A DNA stretch of 64,000 nucleotides, from assembly GCF_023008245.1 (NCBI RefSeq), contig NZ_CP090145.1, forward strand, positions 372,001 to 436,000, written 5' to 3'. The position numbers were made by a program, and so were the translations under genes. Of this stretch, positions 43,339 to 51,702 are shown one piece after another. The stretch is from Flavobacterium sediminilitoris (GTDB taxonomy: Bacteria; Bacteroidota; Bacteroidia; Flavobacteriales; Flavobacteriaceae). Position 1 is the stretch's first letter; every line of letters starts with the position of its first letter. The notes beneath the pieces were generated by a model, which worked only from the letters and a program-made list of their open reading frames with translations, searched no databases and was not told the DNA's origin.

Positions 43339-44166
43339 CTATTTTCTCAGGGTATAAAATTGATAGTTTCCTGAATTTGTTACTTTATTTAAAGTATATC
43401 TATCATAAACTATAGCATAATCTTCTGGAAACATTTTCCCTTGTTTAACACTTTCCAATAAAAAGGGCATTATTTTTTCTAAATAATTATTGTCTTGATG
43501 CAGTAATAGTATATGAAAAACAACGACATCTTCAAATTCGTACCCTTTATTGATGCCTAATAATCCATATGAAGGGTATCCGTAAGTAGAAAAAATAGCA
43601 TCCATTTTTTTTCTATGAGCTATCTTCATCTTTTCTATTTCCACTATTTCATTTTCTACTCCATTTTTTCTAATAAATTGGTCTTCTTTTATCATTTGTA
43701 ATAATTCATTTCTTAAGCTTAAATTTAATTTTGAATTATACTTTTGAACTAAAGAATCTATTTCTTCGGAAGTTATTTTAGCTATTTTTATTATAGTATC
43801 TGTATAGCGATAAGTATCTATTTTAGAATTATCTATAGAACCAAAATTTTCAAATCCATAAATAACTTTTTTTCTAAAGTTTTTAGTGTTTCCAGTCATT
43901 ACTGCTGAAGCCAAATAATCTCCATATTCTGAAACATATCCTTCTAATGAAATTGGCTCATATCTTTTAAAGACACTATCTAATATTTTGTAAGATTCTT
44001 GATAGTTTTCAACTAAAAACAAACTATCTGCTTCATACACTTTTAGATAATAGGGTATATAATTAGCGTCTTTATCTCCTATTTTGGTATAAGTGCTTTT
44101 GCAAGAGAATAGAATTATTAATAGAAACAATAGAACTAAAGATTTTTTCACTTTTATTTTTATCAT
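43339..44166 (-). CDS. Lipoprotein with DUF6624-like C-terminal part (copy 2)
   Basis: About 275 residues from the ATG at 44166, giving the lipoprotein signal KKSLVLLFLLIILFSC. I prefer this start to the ATG at 44178, since the latter lies inside a palindrome and too close to the -7 box. The C-terminal half GYPSYGLLGINKG...FHILLLHQDNNYLEKIMPFLLESVKQGKMFPEDYAIVYDRY is a paralogue of the protein at 41821. The two flank the precursor gene. Role unknown; perhaps envelope partners or protectors for the peptide. Confidence 0.65.
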   Translation of the reverse strand: MIKIKVKKSLVLLFLLIILFSCKSTYTKIGDKDANYIPYYLKVYEADSLFLVENYQESYKILDSVFKRYEPISLEGYVSEYGDYLASAVMTGNTKNFRKKVIYGFENFGSIDNSKIDTYRYTDTIIKIAKITSEEIDSLVQKYNSKLNLSLRNELLQMIKEDQFIRKNGVENEIVEIEKMKIAHRKKMDAIFSTYGYPSYGLLGINKGYEFEDVVVFHILLLHQDNNYLEKIMPFLLESVKQGKMFPEDYAIVYDRYTLNKVTNSGNYQFYTLRK

Positions 44167-44190
44167 AAGTTTGTACATTTACAAACTTAT
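44165..44190 (-). promoter_or_regulatory. Palindrome over the -7 box of the 43339-44166 lipoprotein gene
   Basis: A perfect inverted repeat ATAAGTTTGTA-CATT-TACAAACTTAT. Its distal arm holds a minus-strand -7 box TAAGTTTG (44189-44182). The expected transcript start falls at about 44176, ten bases before the chosen ATG. The overlap predicts repression by a dimeric regulator. Confidence 0.55.
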
Positions 44191-44407
44191 ATATTATTTT
44201 GTTTATTGAATAAAAAATTAGCGAATTGAGTTAAAATTTATAATTTATTATATCAAAACTATAATAAATGTTAACAAATACCCGTTATTTCTTGTTTTCC
44301 GTTTGTTTTCTTCTTTGCGAAGTACTCGGATATTTTAAAAAAAGAGATTATTTGTATTGCATTTTTTTTACAATTATTATATACAATTATGTGTGTTTTT
44401 TATATAA

Positions 44408-44590
44408 AGTACGATAATCCTAATTAAGGAAAAACAAAAAAATAACTCTATAAATAATTCAGGTACTATTCATTACTTTAATATTCCAGAATTTGTTTTA
44501 GAACACTTGGAACTTATTAAAAAAGTGAATAAGAGATTAGAAGAGGAAATCGAGGAATTAAAAGAAAGGTTAATCCATAAAAGTGAATAA
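44408..44590 (+). pseudogene. C-terminal fragment of a coiled-coil regulator-like protein
   Basis: An open frame without an ATG reads NNSGTIHYFNIPEFVLEHLELIKKVNKRL and ends in a Glu/Lys coiled coil (EEEIEELKERLIHKSE). This is how many XRE-type regulators of Bacteroidota end. The DNA-binding half is absent. I regard it as a gene remnant; no other gene is visible in 44191-44612. Confidence 0.4.
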
Positions 44591-44612
44591 CAAAGAAACC
44601 GTTGTTCAATTC

Positions 44613-45413
44613 TTAATAACACACAAACCAAATAGGAATATGATCTGAGATATTTCTAGCTTCACGTAAATCGTTAAAATCTTTATAAAAGGGAATGATT
44701 CCAAATTCTTTAACCTCAACTGTTTTAGTATTATAAAATATATTATCAAATTCTGAAGCCAAACAATCTTCTTCGTTAATGCATTTTTGACGAAGTGAGG
44801 TTTTTTGATTTACAAAAACAGGTTGGTAACCCATTTTTCGCAACGGAAAGAAAACGGTGTGCGATTGTGGACAATTGAAATCACCTATAAACACCAAATT
44901 TTTGTTAGGATACAAGGCTGGTAGAAACTTAAAATATTTTATTTCGGTTTCGGGTTGTAGCTTTTTGGTTTTAGCATGAAAATTAACTAGTGTTATTTCT
45001 TTTTCACCAAATTTAAAAGTTGCCAAATAGGGTTCTCTTTCTATTTCTTCTACATAGGTTGGTTCCAGAAAAGCTTCTCCTATTTTTTTTACTTTGCTTG
45101 GTTTCCATAAGAATGCATAACGTTCGGCTTTATAAGCACTACCCGATGTTGGATTGCTTATTACATAATCCCATTGTGCTCCTTTTCGATTTAGTTCGTC
45201 TACTAATAAAGCGACTGTTTTTGCTCCACTTTCGCTTACTACTACTTCTTGCACTGCTACAACATCAAATCCTTTTAAAGTGTTTGCCATATAAATTATG
45301 TCTTCTGCTGATTTGGATGTGCCTAAATTTTCTATGTTCCAAGAGCAGATTTTAATTTGACTAAAAGTACACAGACAAAATAGTAGGGCTAAGAAAATAA
45401 ATTGGGGCTTCAT
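44613..45413 (-). CDS. Exported endonuclease/exonuclease/phosphatase family protein
   Basis: About 266 residues from the ATG at 45413, which gives a Sec signal (LALLFCLCTFSQ). The EEP motifs are intact: CSWNIENLG, VAVQEV, FIGDFNCPQ and the final SDHIPIW. Members hydrolyse nucleic acids or phosphoesters. The signal peptide predicts an extracellular or periplasmic nuclease or phosphatase. It is monocistronic. Confidence 0.82.
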   Translation of the reverse strand: MKPQFIFLALLFCLCTFSQIKICSWNIENLGTSKSAEDIIYMANTLKGFDVVAVQEVVVSESGAKTVALLVDELNRKGAQWDYVISNPTSGSAYKAERYAFLWKPSKVKKIGEAFLEPTYVEEIEREPYLATFKFGEKEITLVNFHAKTKKLQPETEIKYFKFLPALYPNKNLVFIGDFNCPQSHTVFFPLRKMGYQPVFVNQKTSLRQKCINEEDCLASEFDNIFYNTKTVEVKEFGIIPFYKDFNDLREARNISDHIPIWFVCY

Positions 45414-45602
45414 TATGGTTTTTAGATTTTTCGGAAAATACAATTTAATTTTAAAATGGAGTAAAAATTGGTTAATTTTTCACGCTTTTTAAAATTATCT
45501 CACCTCTATTTTTGTTGTTTATACCAAATAATACTTGTCAAAAGTAGAAGATTGAATTCATAAATAAAACAGGTAAACTCTTTTACTAAATGATAGGAAA
45601 AG

Positions 45603-46031
45603 TTATTCTACTACAAATTCATATTCTTTTTTATCCTCATCAGTTCCTTTTAATACTCCATATCGTATCCATTGTACGTAGATATCTTTTTCTACTCCGT
45701 TTGTATTTGTTATTTTTCCTGCTCCATATTTCCCGCGTACATTTACATTTCCTCTGACTTCGTTACCTAAACTATCTTTACTTATGATATCATAATTATA
45801 TTCATAATAATCTTGTTTACCTGTTCGATATTTGTATTTATATTGATTATCTATATGATACGTTCGCCTTTCTTCGTTATCAATTTCCTCTATATCGTCT
45901 GGTGTAATAGTAGGTGCTTCTTGATAAAACGATTGTAATTGTCTTGTTTCTTCTTTTTCTGGTGGTGCCTGATTGGTTTCTTTGCAGGAAAGGAAAAGAA
46001 AAAGGAATAATAGGAGTAGTTTTTTTGTCAT
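45603..46031 (-). CDS. Hypothetical lipoprotein
   Basis: About 142 residues from the ATG at 46031, with lipobox LFLFLSC (Cys 16). The mature part is Tyr/Asp/Lys rich with short beta-like repeats (YKYKYRTGKQDYYEYNYD; GNVNVRGKYGAGKITN). No family is recognised. It may be the tail of the operon that starts at 50848, although 50 nt separate it from the T5orf172 gene. Confidence 0.65.
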   Translation of the reverse strand: MTKKLLLLFLFLFLSCKETNQAPPEKEETRQLQSFYQEAPTITPDDIEEIDNEERRTYHIDNQYKYKYRTGKQDYYEYNYDIISKDSLGNEVRGNVNVRGKYGAGKITNTNGVEKDIYVQWIRYGVLKGTDEDKKEYEFVVE

Positions 46032-46080
46032 AGTTAATAATGTCAAATTATTATTCTGTAGTATTTCATATCTATTTATC

Positions 46081-47475
46081 TTATTTCAAACTAATAGGAA
46101 ACTCATTTAAAATCTGTTCCTCAACAGTTTGAATTGGTTCTTGATTTTTTATTTTTTGTATTATAGAAAGCGTCTCTCTATATTCCATAGCTTCAGGAAG
46201 CTTTATAAACTCAGCATCAAATCCTAATTGACTAATTTTTTGTTCAATTTCATTAAGTGATACATTAAAAAACTCTTTTCTATAATTGAGCATATTGACT
46301 TTTCTGTCTGCAAATGTTTTATGAAGCTCATTTTCTAGTGTTGGAGCTTCATCAGAATAAATCATTGCATGAACATCAAATTTAAAAGGTACTGATGCAT
46401 CACCCAATTCCTTAACTCTGTCTAGAGGCTCTAATCTTCTTGTCATTCCAATTTTATATACATTCTCACCAAAGGAGCCAATATTTGAAATAATATATAC
46501 ATGTCCTCTCTTTGTTTGTTGAGCCATTGAAAGTGCACGCTCTTTTTTCTCTTGAGCTTCTAAAAGCTCTTTCTCTAACTTCTCAATATGTTCAAGTAAT
46601 TTATCATGTTTATCTCCAATTGCAGAACCTATCTCTTTCCTAGCTTTATCTAACGCCTTTTTATAATTAATTTCGTCTTTCTCTGCTTCTTTCTGTGCCT
46701 GTTCAAATTCTCTTCTTGCTTTCTCTTCTTCTCTTAGCTCTTCCTGTATAGCTCTTAGTTCTTCTTTTTCTTGTTGTCGTTTAGCCTGAAACTCATATTC
46801 AAGTATTAATTCTTTAATTTTTAAATCTAGATACTCTTTTTCTATAAAAACAGCCGAATTTTCACCTAACTTATTAATTGCTTCATATGACTTAATGATA
46901 CGTTCTTTCATTTGATTGACATTATTCCATTTGACTTTTGCAATAAATGAGCTACATTCTCCATTAAAAGCTCTCAAAACAAGTTTTATAAACTTCTTAG
47001 TATTTGCTTTACCTTTAGTAACACTACCATCAATAGTCCAATTTATTGTGCATTTGGCAGCTTTTTCTAATCTTACTAATTCTTTTTGTTTTTCTATAAT
47101 TCCTTGCTGCTCAATTCTATATTGCTCAGACTTATCAAAGTCATAAACTGGTTCATAAATACCAAACTCAATTAAGTCTAACTTTGATTCATAAAGATTT
47201 ACTTCTTTTCTTAACTTTTTATATGTTTCTAACGCTTCTTTATAATCTGAATTTAAAGTTTCAACTTTAATATCTAAATCACTAATTATTTTTGACTTAG
47301 AGTCTATGATTATATTTAATTCATTTTCTTTTTCATTTATAATACTTTTTAATTCTTCCTTTTTATTAATAGTTTCTTCTTCAATATCTATTATTGACTT
47401 ATATCTATCTAGTTTAGCTTTTAATTCTTCTATTATTAAAAGTTCTCTTTTTTTAAAAAAATCAAATAATCCCAT
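46081..47475 (-). CDS. DUF4041 / T5orf172 (GIY-YIG-like) nuclease protein
   Basis: A 464-residue protein in three parts. A coiled coil covers about 10-100, a DUF4041 region about 100-215, and a long Glu/Lys helix about 215-320. A C-terminal T5orf172 domain follows from 325: VYIIS (326-330), YKIGMT (340-345), Arg 353, and LENELHKTF. T5orf172 belongs to the GIY-YIG nuclease group. Such proteins occur in phages and accessory islands. It is the distal gene of a minus-strand operon with VWA-like, membrane and TerB-like proteins. DNA or RNA cleavage as an effector step is a hypothesis. Confidence 0.82.
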   Translation of the reverse strand: MGLFDFFKKRELLIIEELKAKLDRYKSIIDIEEETINKKEELKSIINEKENELNIIIDSKSKIISDLDIKVETLNSDYKEALETYKKLRKEVNLYESKLDLIEFGIYEPVYDFDKSEQYRIEQQGIIEKQKELVRLEKAAKCTINWTIDGSVTKGKANTKKFIKLVLRAFNGECSSFIAKVKWNNVNQMKERIIKSYEAINKLGENSAVFIEKEYLDLKIKELILEYEFQAKRQQEKEELRAIQEELREEEKARREFEQAQKEAEKDEINYKKALDKARKEIGSAIGDKHDKLLEHIEKLEKELLEAQEKKERALSMAQQTKRGHVYIISNIGSFGENVYKIGMTRRLEPLDRVKELGDASVPFKFDVHAMIYSDEAPTLENELHKTFADRKVNMLNYRKEFFNVSLNEIEQKISQLGFDAEFIKLPEAMEYRETLSIIQKIKNQEPIQTVEEQILNEFPISLK

Positions 47476-47480
47476 ATATT

Positions 47481-48395
47481 CTATACCTTTTCAATAAAAT
47501 CTTTAATCACTTTATCCATATTACTTGGTAAAGCCGTTTCTTTAATTTCAAATCGTTTTACTTTCATTTCTTTGAACCAATTACTCCAAAACTCTTTAAT
47601 TACTTTTCCTTCATAAGGATTTTTAATACTTGGATTGATTCCTAAAACTAAAATTTCAAGATTACTTAAATCATCATTAGCTTTTAGATATCCTATTTTT
47701 TTAGCTTCCATACTTTCTTTCCAATTTTTATTGTTTAAACTATATGTACGAATTAATTCAGGCGTTAAATAAGTAGATTGATTATCTTCTTTGAAATTAC
47801 TATCCTTGTAATAAATATAACCATCTGTAAGAATTACAAGAATATTTCTATGACTGCCTTCAATGCAGTAATCATTAATATTATTCTGAAAAAAATTCCA
47901 AATATCAGAACCAATGTATTTACTATCGTTTAATGCTAATGAATAAATTTTTGAAGTTTCTGATACATAAATTGAATTAATAGTATTTATAAATTCCTTA
48001 GAAACATTATTTTTATTTACCCGAATTTTTAATTTTTTTGAGATTTCATTTATTTCAGCATTCAACGGATTAGGATTAAAGAAAACTTGAATATTATCAT
48101 TCATTATGTTTACTCTTTTATTTCTAACATGACTTGAAAATGCTTCAGAAACTGATTTTATATACCCTAAATCTCTGTTATAATATTCCATTGTTGGATT
48201 GGAATGTTTAATAGTATCTATTCTATCTGATAAATCTATTAAGATGCTAATATTGTAATTTTTATTCTCTGTTTCATTTGTCAATTTAGCATTTCCTTCT
48301 ATTGATATAGTGTTTTCACTTTTATCATCAGTTTTGCAAGAAGCTATAAATAAAAATGTAATGATGATAAAAATTGGTTTTAATATACTTTTCAT
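47481..48395 (-). CDS. VWA-like lipoprotein
   Basis: A 304-residue lipoprotein (FLFIASC, Cys 20) whose mature part starts with a von Willebrand A-like strand and metal site (ISILIDLSDRID, DLSDR at 54-58). A second Rossmann-like strand ILVILTDGYIYY follows, then LEILVLGINPS. The usual DxSxS is changed to DLSDR. It is bound to the envelope. It starts 5 nt after the coiled-coil membrane gene and precedes the T5orf172 gene by 5 nt, so the three are cotranscribed. Confidence 0.7.
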   Translation of the reverse strand: MKSILKPIFIIITFLFIASCKTDDKSENTISIEGNAKLTNETENKNYNISILIDLSDRIDTIKHSNPTMEYYNRDLGYIKSVSEAFSSHVRNKRVNIMNDNIQVFFNPNPLNAEINEISKKLKIRVNKNNVSKEFINTINSIYVSETSKIYSLALNDSKYIGSDIWNFFQNNINDYCIEGSHRNILVILTDGYIYYKDSNFKEDNQSTYLTPELIRTYSLNNKNWKESMEAKKIGYLKANDDLSNLEILVLGINPSIKNPYEGKVIKEFWSNWFKEMKVKRFEIKETALPSNMDKVIKDFIEKV

Positions 48396-48400
48396 AAGAA

Positions 48401-49675
48401 TTAATTTTTTGAATAAACTAAATGTTGAAAATCAGGATTAATCAAGTTTAATTCCTCTAAATGTTTATTTGCAGTTGCTTCACAGTTATGCAAAAGGAGC
48501 TCTTTTTCATTTATAGCTAAAGCAATTTCAGTTCCTATTGCTTGAAACCATCCTTCTTTATATTGGTTATGATAATTTAAATATTCCTTTACCGGAAAAA
48601 TAAAACCTGCAATTTTTGAATGAAGAATACTTATTTTTCCAGCCTCATCAATAACCTTATTTTTTAGTTCATTAATTTTCTCAATGACTTTTGTTAACTG
48701 ATTTTCAAGATTTTTAATCTCCTCTTTTTTAGATCTTATAAAAACTTTTATTGCATCTAATTTTTCAAATTCTTTCATTACAAAATCAAATACTAATCCC
48801 CAAATTACGTAAACTACAAAACCTGCAAATATGATCATCCAAAACTCTGCTTCCCCAAGTGCAATTTGTAAATTATAAAGTGGTGAATCTGGTGTCTTAT
48901 TAAAATCATATATTTTCTTTTCAATTATATAAGCTAATAAACCATCAAATAAAAAAGTAAGTGTAAAAAGAGACACCAATCGAATAGTGTTTTTTATCCC
49001 CTTCCCTTTCTGAATCATGTGTATTATATAACCTAGTCCCATAAAAACAAAAGGTATAGTAACAACCAGTATTCCTTCTAACCAACTATCATTAAAGGCA
49101 TTATTAAATGCATCTTTATCAAAAATTGCAGCAGTTAAACTATCGTCTGTAAACTCTTTAAAAAAAGAAGAATAAGAAGCTGAAACATAAAAAACTAAAA
49201 GATATAAAGTGATTGGTAGCAATAAGACAAGACCTATATAAAATTGAGCAGTTAGCCCTTTTATCCCATCTAAATACTTTTCTGGATTCTTTCTTACTTC
49301 AACAATTTCAAATTTTAACTCTTCAATAGATTTATTTATTTCTTCTTCTTTTTTTTCATGTATAAGTAATCCTGTTTCATATTTTTTTAATTCTATTTTA
49401 GCTTTTTCTTGTTCTTCTCTATAAGGTTGTTTTAGCCTTTCCTGTTCGTCATTTTGTTTTCTACACTGATCTTCAAAACTATGGTAAAGATTTTCTAAAC
49501 AAGCTTTAAAAACTATTGGTCTTCCAGTTGCTTTTACAGAAGCTGCAAAACCACTTTGATAATAGGTTATTCTAATTCTTTCTTTGTCTTCACTGTTTTC
49601 ATTATTTTCAAAGACAGAATTATTATCAATTGATTCTGCTTTTTTAAGACTAAAAAGTTGGTTAAATGATTTCAT
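48401..49675 (-). CDS. Coiled-coil membrane protein of the TerB/VWA operon
   Basis: A 424-residue protein. A cytoplasmic N-terminal part with a Gln/Glu/Lys coiled coil (about 68-130) precedes four hydrophobic helices at about 146-168, 200-222, 232-252 and 277-298. A second coiled coil (about 300-350) and a soluble C-terminus follow. No catalytic motif is visible. It resembles a membrane platform or channel scaffold. It is 2 nt from the TerB-like gene and 5 nt from the VWA-like gene. Confidence 0.6.
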   Translation of the reverse strand: MKSFNQLFSLKKAESIDNNSVFENNENSEDKERIRITYYQSGFAASVKATGRPIVFKACLENLYHSFEDQCRKQNDEQERLKQPYREEQEKAKIELKKYETGLLIHEKKEEEINKSIEELKFEIVEVRKNPEKYLDGIKGLTAQFYIGLVLLLPITLYLLVFYVSASYSSFFKEFTDDSLTAAIFDKDAFNNAFNDSWLEGILVVTIPFVFMGLGYIIHMIQKGKGIKNTIRLVSLFTLTFLFDGLLAYIIEKKIYDFNKTPDSPLYNLQIALGEAEFWMIIFAGFVVYVIWGLVFDFVMKEFEKLDAIKVFIRSKKEEIKNLENQLTKVIEKINELKNKVIDEAGKISILHSKIAGFIFPVKEYLNYHNQYKEGWFQAIGTEIALAINEKELLLHNCEATANKHLEELNLINPDFQHLVYSKN

Positions 49676-49677
49676 AA

Positions 49678-50073
49678 TTACATGTTTAGTTGATTAATAA
49701 TTTCATCTTTTTTCACTCCTTCTTTAACTGCATTAATAAAATATTCTGCTATTTCATCAATATTCTCTTCTAAGAATTCAAACTTTTTACAATACTTTTT
49801 TAAAGTATTTAATTCATCTTCTGTAACTTTTCCATCAGCCCAAATCATACAAGTTAAATCATATAAATATTCAATTCTTGTAGTTATGTTTTTTGGAATT
49901 TGTGCATCATGATTAGTTGGACTTAAGAATAATTTATCAAGTTCCTCTTTTGGAATCCCTCTCTCTTCAGCAAATTGATATAACATCTGGAGTTCTAATA
50001 TATCAAAATCACCATCTGACAATGCCATCTGATATAATCTAATAAAATGACTCTTTAATTCTATAGTTATCAT
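49678..50073 (-). CDS. TerB-like protein
   Basis: A 131-residue all-helical protein with the TerB pattern: LYQMALSDGDFDILELQMLYQFAEERGI in the first half and YDLTCMIWADGKVTEDELNTLKKYC in the second, each with a D.D.E-type metal-binding turn. TerB-like domains appear in stress and defence-linked membrane systems. No other tellurite-resistance (ter) genes are nearby, so I do not call it tellurite resistance. Confidence 0.75.
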   Translation of the reverse strand: MITIELKSHFIRLYQMALSDGDFDILELQMLYQFAEERGIPKEELDKLFLSPTNHDAQIPKNITTRIEYLYDLTCMIWADGKVTEDELNTLKKYCKKFEFLEENIDEIAEYFINAVKEGVKKDEIINQLNM

Positions 50074-50079
50074 AATTTA

Positions 50080-50394
50080 TTAATTAGGTAAGTTTTCACA
50101 AGCTATTCCATCACCATCTGCATCCAAATTCTTATAACAATTTCTGTTACTATTAAATGTAGATTGCGCTTGAGATTGTGTTGAAAAATCTGAGCAATTC
50201 TTTGTTGGACAATTTGAAACAATTACTTCATCGGAGTCAGAACTTTCAGAACATGAAGTAAATGAAAAAAGCATGATACAAATTGCAATCAATAAGAAAT
50301 AACTAGAATTAAAGTTGTTGTTTTTTACTGTCGAATTAAAATGAGTATTTATAACTTTATTCTCTTGGTCATAATATTTTTTACTCTGTTTCAT
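50080..50394 (-). CDS. Excalibur calcium-binding domain lipoprotein
   Basis: A 104-residue protein with an N-terminal arm of 30 residues, a hydrophobic stretch and lipobox FSFTSC. The Excalibur motif follows: NCPTKNCSDFSTQSQAQ, ending in DADGDGIACENLP. The DxDxDG loop suggests calcium binding outside the membrane. It lies 6 nt upstream of the TerB-like gene. Confidence 0.78.
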   Translation of the reverse strand: MKQSKKYYDQENKVINTHFNSTVKNNNFNSSYFLLIAICIMLFSFTSCSESSDSDEVIVSNCPTKNCSDFSTQSQAQSTFNSNRNCYKNLDADGDGIACENLPN

Positions 50395-50398
50395 AATA

Positions 50399-50641
50399 TT
50401 AAAATTTAATTAAAATTGTCATTATCAGAATTGATAAAGCTAAAAAAAGTAAACAACCACTATTTTCCGCTTTGCCAAAACTCTTTCTATAATTAACTCC
50501 CGAAATTCCTGTCCTAACTGAATATCCTTTTGTGCTTACTGAACCTCTCTTAGTTTTTATACTAGGAATAATTCCTGATTTACTAACATTTAAACCTACA
50601 TTCTTAGTTAGCTTTATTCTTTTCTGAAAACGAAAGCCCAT
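50399..50641 (-). CDS. DUF4236 small membrane protein
   Basis: An 80-residue protein with the DUF4236 signature GFRFQKRIKLTKNVGLNVSKSG at the start, then SGVNYRKSFGK and a C-terminal hydrophobic helix (LLFLALSILIMTIL). The function is unknown. It lies 3 nt after the Cys-rich gene and 4 nt before the Excalibur gene, clearly in the operon. Confidence 0.8.
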   Translation of the reverse strand: MGFRFQKRIKLTKNVGLNVSKSGIIPSIKTKRGSVSTKGYSVRTGISGVNYRKSFGKAENSGCLLFLALSILIMTILIKF

Positions 50642-50644
50642 AAT

Positions 50645-50848
50645 TTAGCTAGTATGACAACTATTTGAACACGTTTTACAACCATTTGACTGTAAATATG
50701 TTTTCTTAGCTTCTCTAACTGCATCTTTACAATTGTCAAAATCTCCTAAATACTTTCTATTCTCTTCACTTGGTAGATATCTACAGTCTTTAGTATGTAC
50801 TTCATGATCTCCATTTAATTGTCTGTTTTTGTTTACATAGTACTTCAT
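50645..50848 (-). CDS. Small cysteine-rich protein, first gene of the TerB/VWA operon
   Basis: 67 residues from the ATG at 50848. I prefer this start because a -7 box lies at 50883-50876, between it and the longer frame start at 50896. It carries five Cys and two His arranged as H..C...C....GCKTCSNSCH, likely a zinc site. It has no signal peptide. It could bind nucleic acid or act as a metal-dependent adaptor. Confidence 0.65.
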   Translation of the reverse strand: MKYYVNKNRQLNGDHEVHTKDCRYLPSEENRKYLGDFDNCKDAVREAKKTYLQSNGCKTCSNSCHTS

Positions 50849-50875
50849 AATTTTTATTTTTAAATTAATAATATC

Positions 50876-50920
50876 CAAACTTAAAACCATTACCAATCAA
50901 TTCCTTACGGAAAACCGTAA
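50876..50920 (-). promoter_or_regulatory. Promoter and inverted repeat of the TerB/VWA operon
   Basis: Minus-strand -7 box TAAGTTTG at 50883-50876, about 28 nt before the start codon at 50848. Upstream, TTACGG-AAAA-CCGTAA (50905-50920) sits around the -33 region. The inverted repeat could be the site of a regulator controlling the seven genes. Confidence 0.55.
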
Positions 50921-50951
50921 AACCAGAAATTATTTTTATAAAGCATAAAAA

Positions 50952-50984
50952 AACCTATCAGATTTTACAATCTGACAGGTTTAT
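50952..50984 (-). terminator. Terminator of the kinase-regulator operon
   Basis: A hairpin with arms AAACCTATCAGATT and AATCTGACAGGTTT (one mismatch) around TTAC, with a T-run on the minus strand. It ends the unit of the genes at 51010-53346 and separates it from the TerB/VWA operon. Confidence 0.8.
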
Positions 50985-51009
50985 AATGATAAAATTAGTG
51001 TTCTTTTTA

Positions 51010-51693
51010 TTACACTAATCCTAAATCTTTTGCCATTGCTATTAAATGTACTGTGTTATTGGCTTTAAAGTAAATTTTTAACTTGCTAATGCGTTTTTCA
51101 ATAGTACTTTTACTATTAGGTGTTATGCCTAGTTCTTTGAATTTGAATTCCATTTCTTCTTGTGAAACGCCATTGGAAAGCTGTTTTATTAACTCTAAAT
51201 CATAGTCGTCTATTTCATTATCTGTTTTGTCTTGAAATACATGAGCAATATTTGGAGAAATATATTTTTCTTTTGAATTAAAAACGGTTTGAATTGCTTT
51301 TTTCAACTCTGGAATGCTATTTCTTCCTTTCATCACAAAAGCATTAATTTCATAGCTATCGAAAAGGTTTTTTATTCTATATGGTTTATCTTCTATTGAA
51401 AAAGCTATAATTTTTATATTAGGTTGTACTATTCTAACGGTTTGTATTAAATCTTCTCCTGAATGAAGTTTAAGTTCATTTTTTCTGTGATCTTCTTTAA
51501 ATGAAAGATCTGTAATTAGTAAATCATACGGTTCATTGTCTTGTAATGCTTTTCTCATTTTTAATAAAGCATCGTCGCAATATTTAGCATAGTCAATTTG
51601 TTCTTCCAGAATATCTAATTCTTTAAGAGCTTGCACAACTGCAAAATTTAATCCATCAATATCTTCGGCAATTATTACTTTTGAAAACATCAT
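51010..51693 (-). CDS. Response regulator with LuxR-type output domain
   Basis: A 227-residue regulator. The receiver domain (about 4-140) has the acidic pair ED (10-11) and the phosphoacceptor in LLITDLSF. The linker leads to a C-terminal HTH (SKSTIEKRISKLKIYFKANNTVHLIAMAKDLGLV). The output helix differs from the standard LuxR signature. It follows the TPR kinase gene by 9 nt. It probably controls envelope-related targets. Confidence 0.85.
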   Translation of the reverse strand: MMFSKVIIAEDIDGLNFAVVQALKELDILEEQIDYAKYCDDALLKMRKALQDNEPYDLLITDLSFKEDHRKNELKLHSGEDLIQTVRIVQPNIKIIAFSIEDKPYRIKNLFDSYEINAFVMKGRNSIPELKKAIQTVFNSKEKYISPNIAHVFQDKTDNEIDDYDLELIKQLSNGVSQEEMEFKFKELGITPNSKSTIEKRISKLKIYFKANNTVHLIAMAKDLGLV

Positions 51694-51702
51694 AATTTAT
51701 TA

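Noticed and set aside
49678..50073. Tellurite resistance
   Set aside because: Only a TerB-like fold is present; terA, terC, terD and terE are absent.
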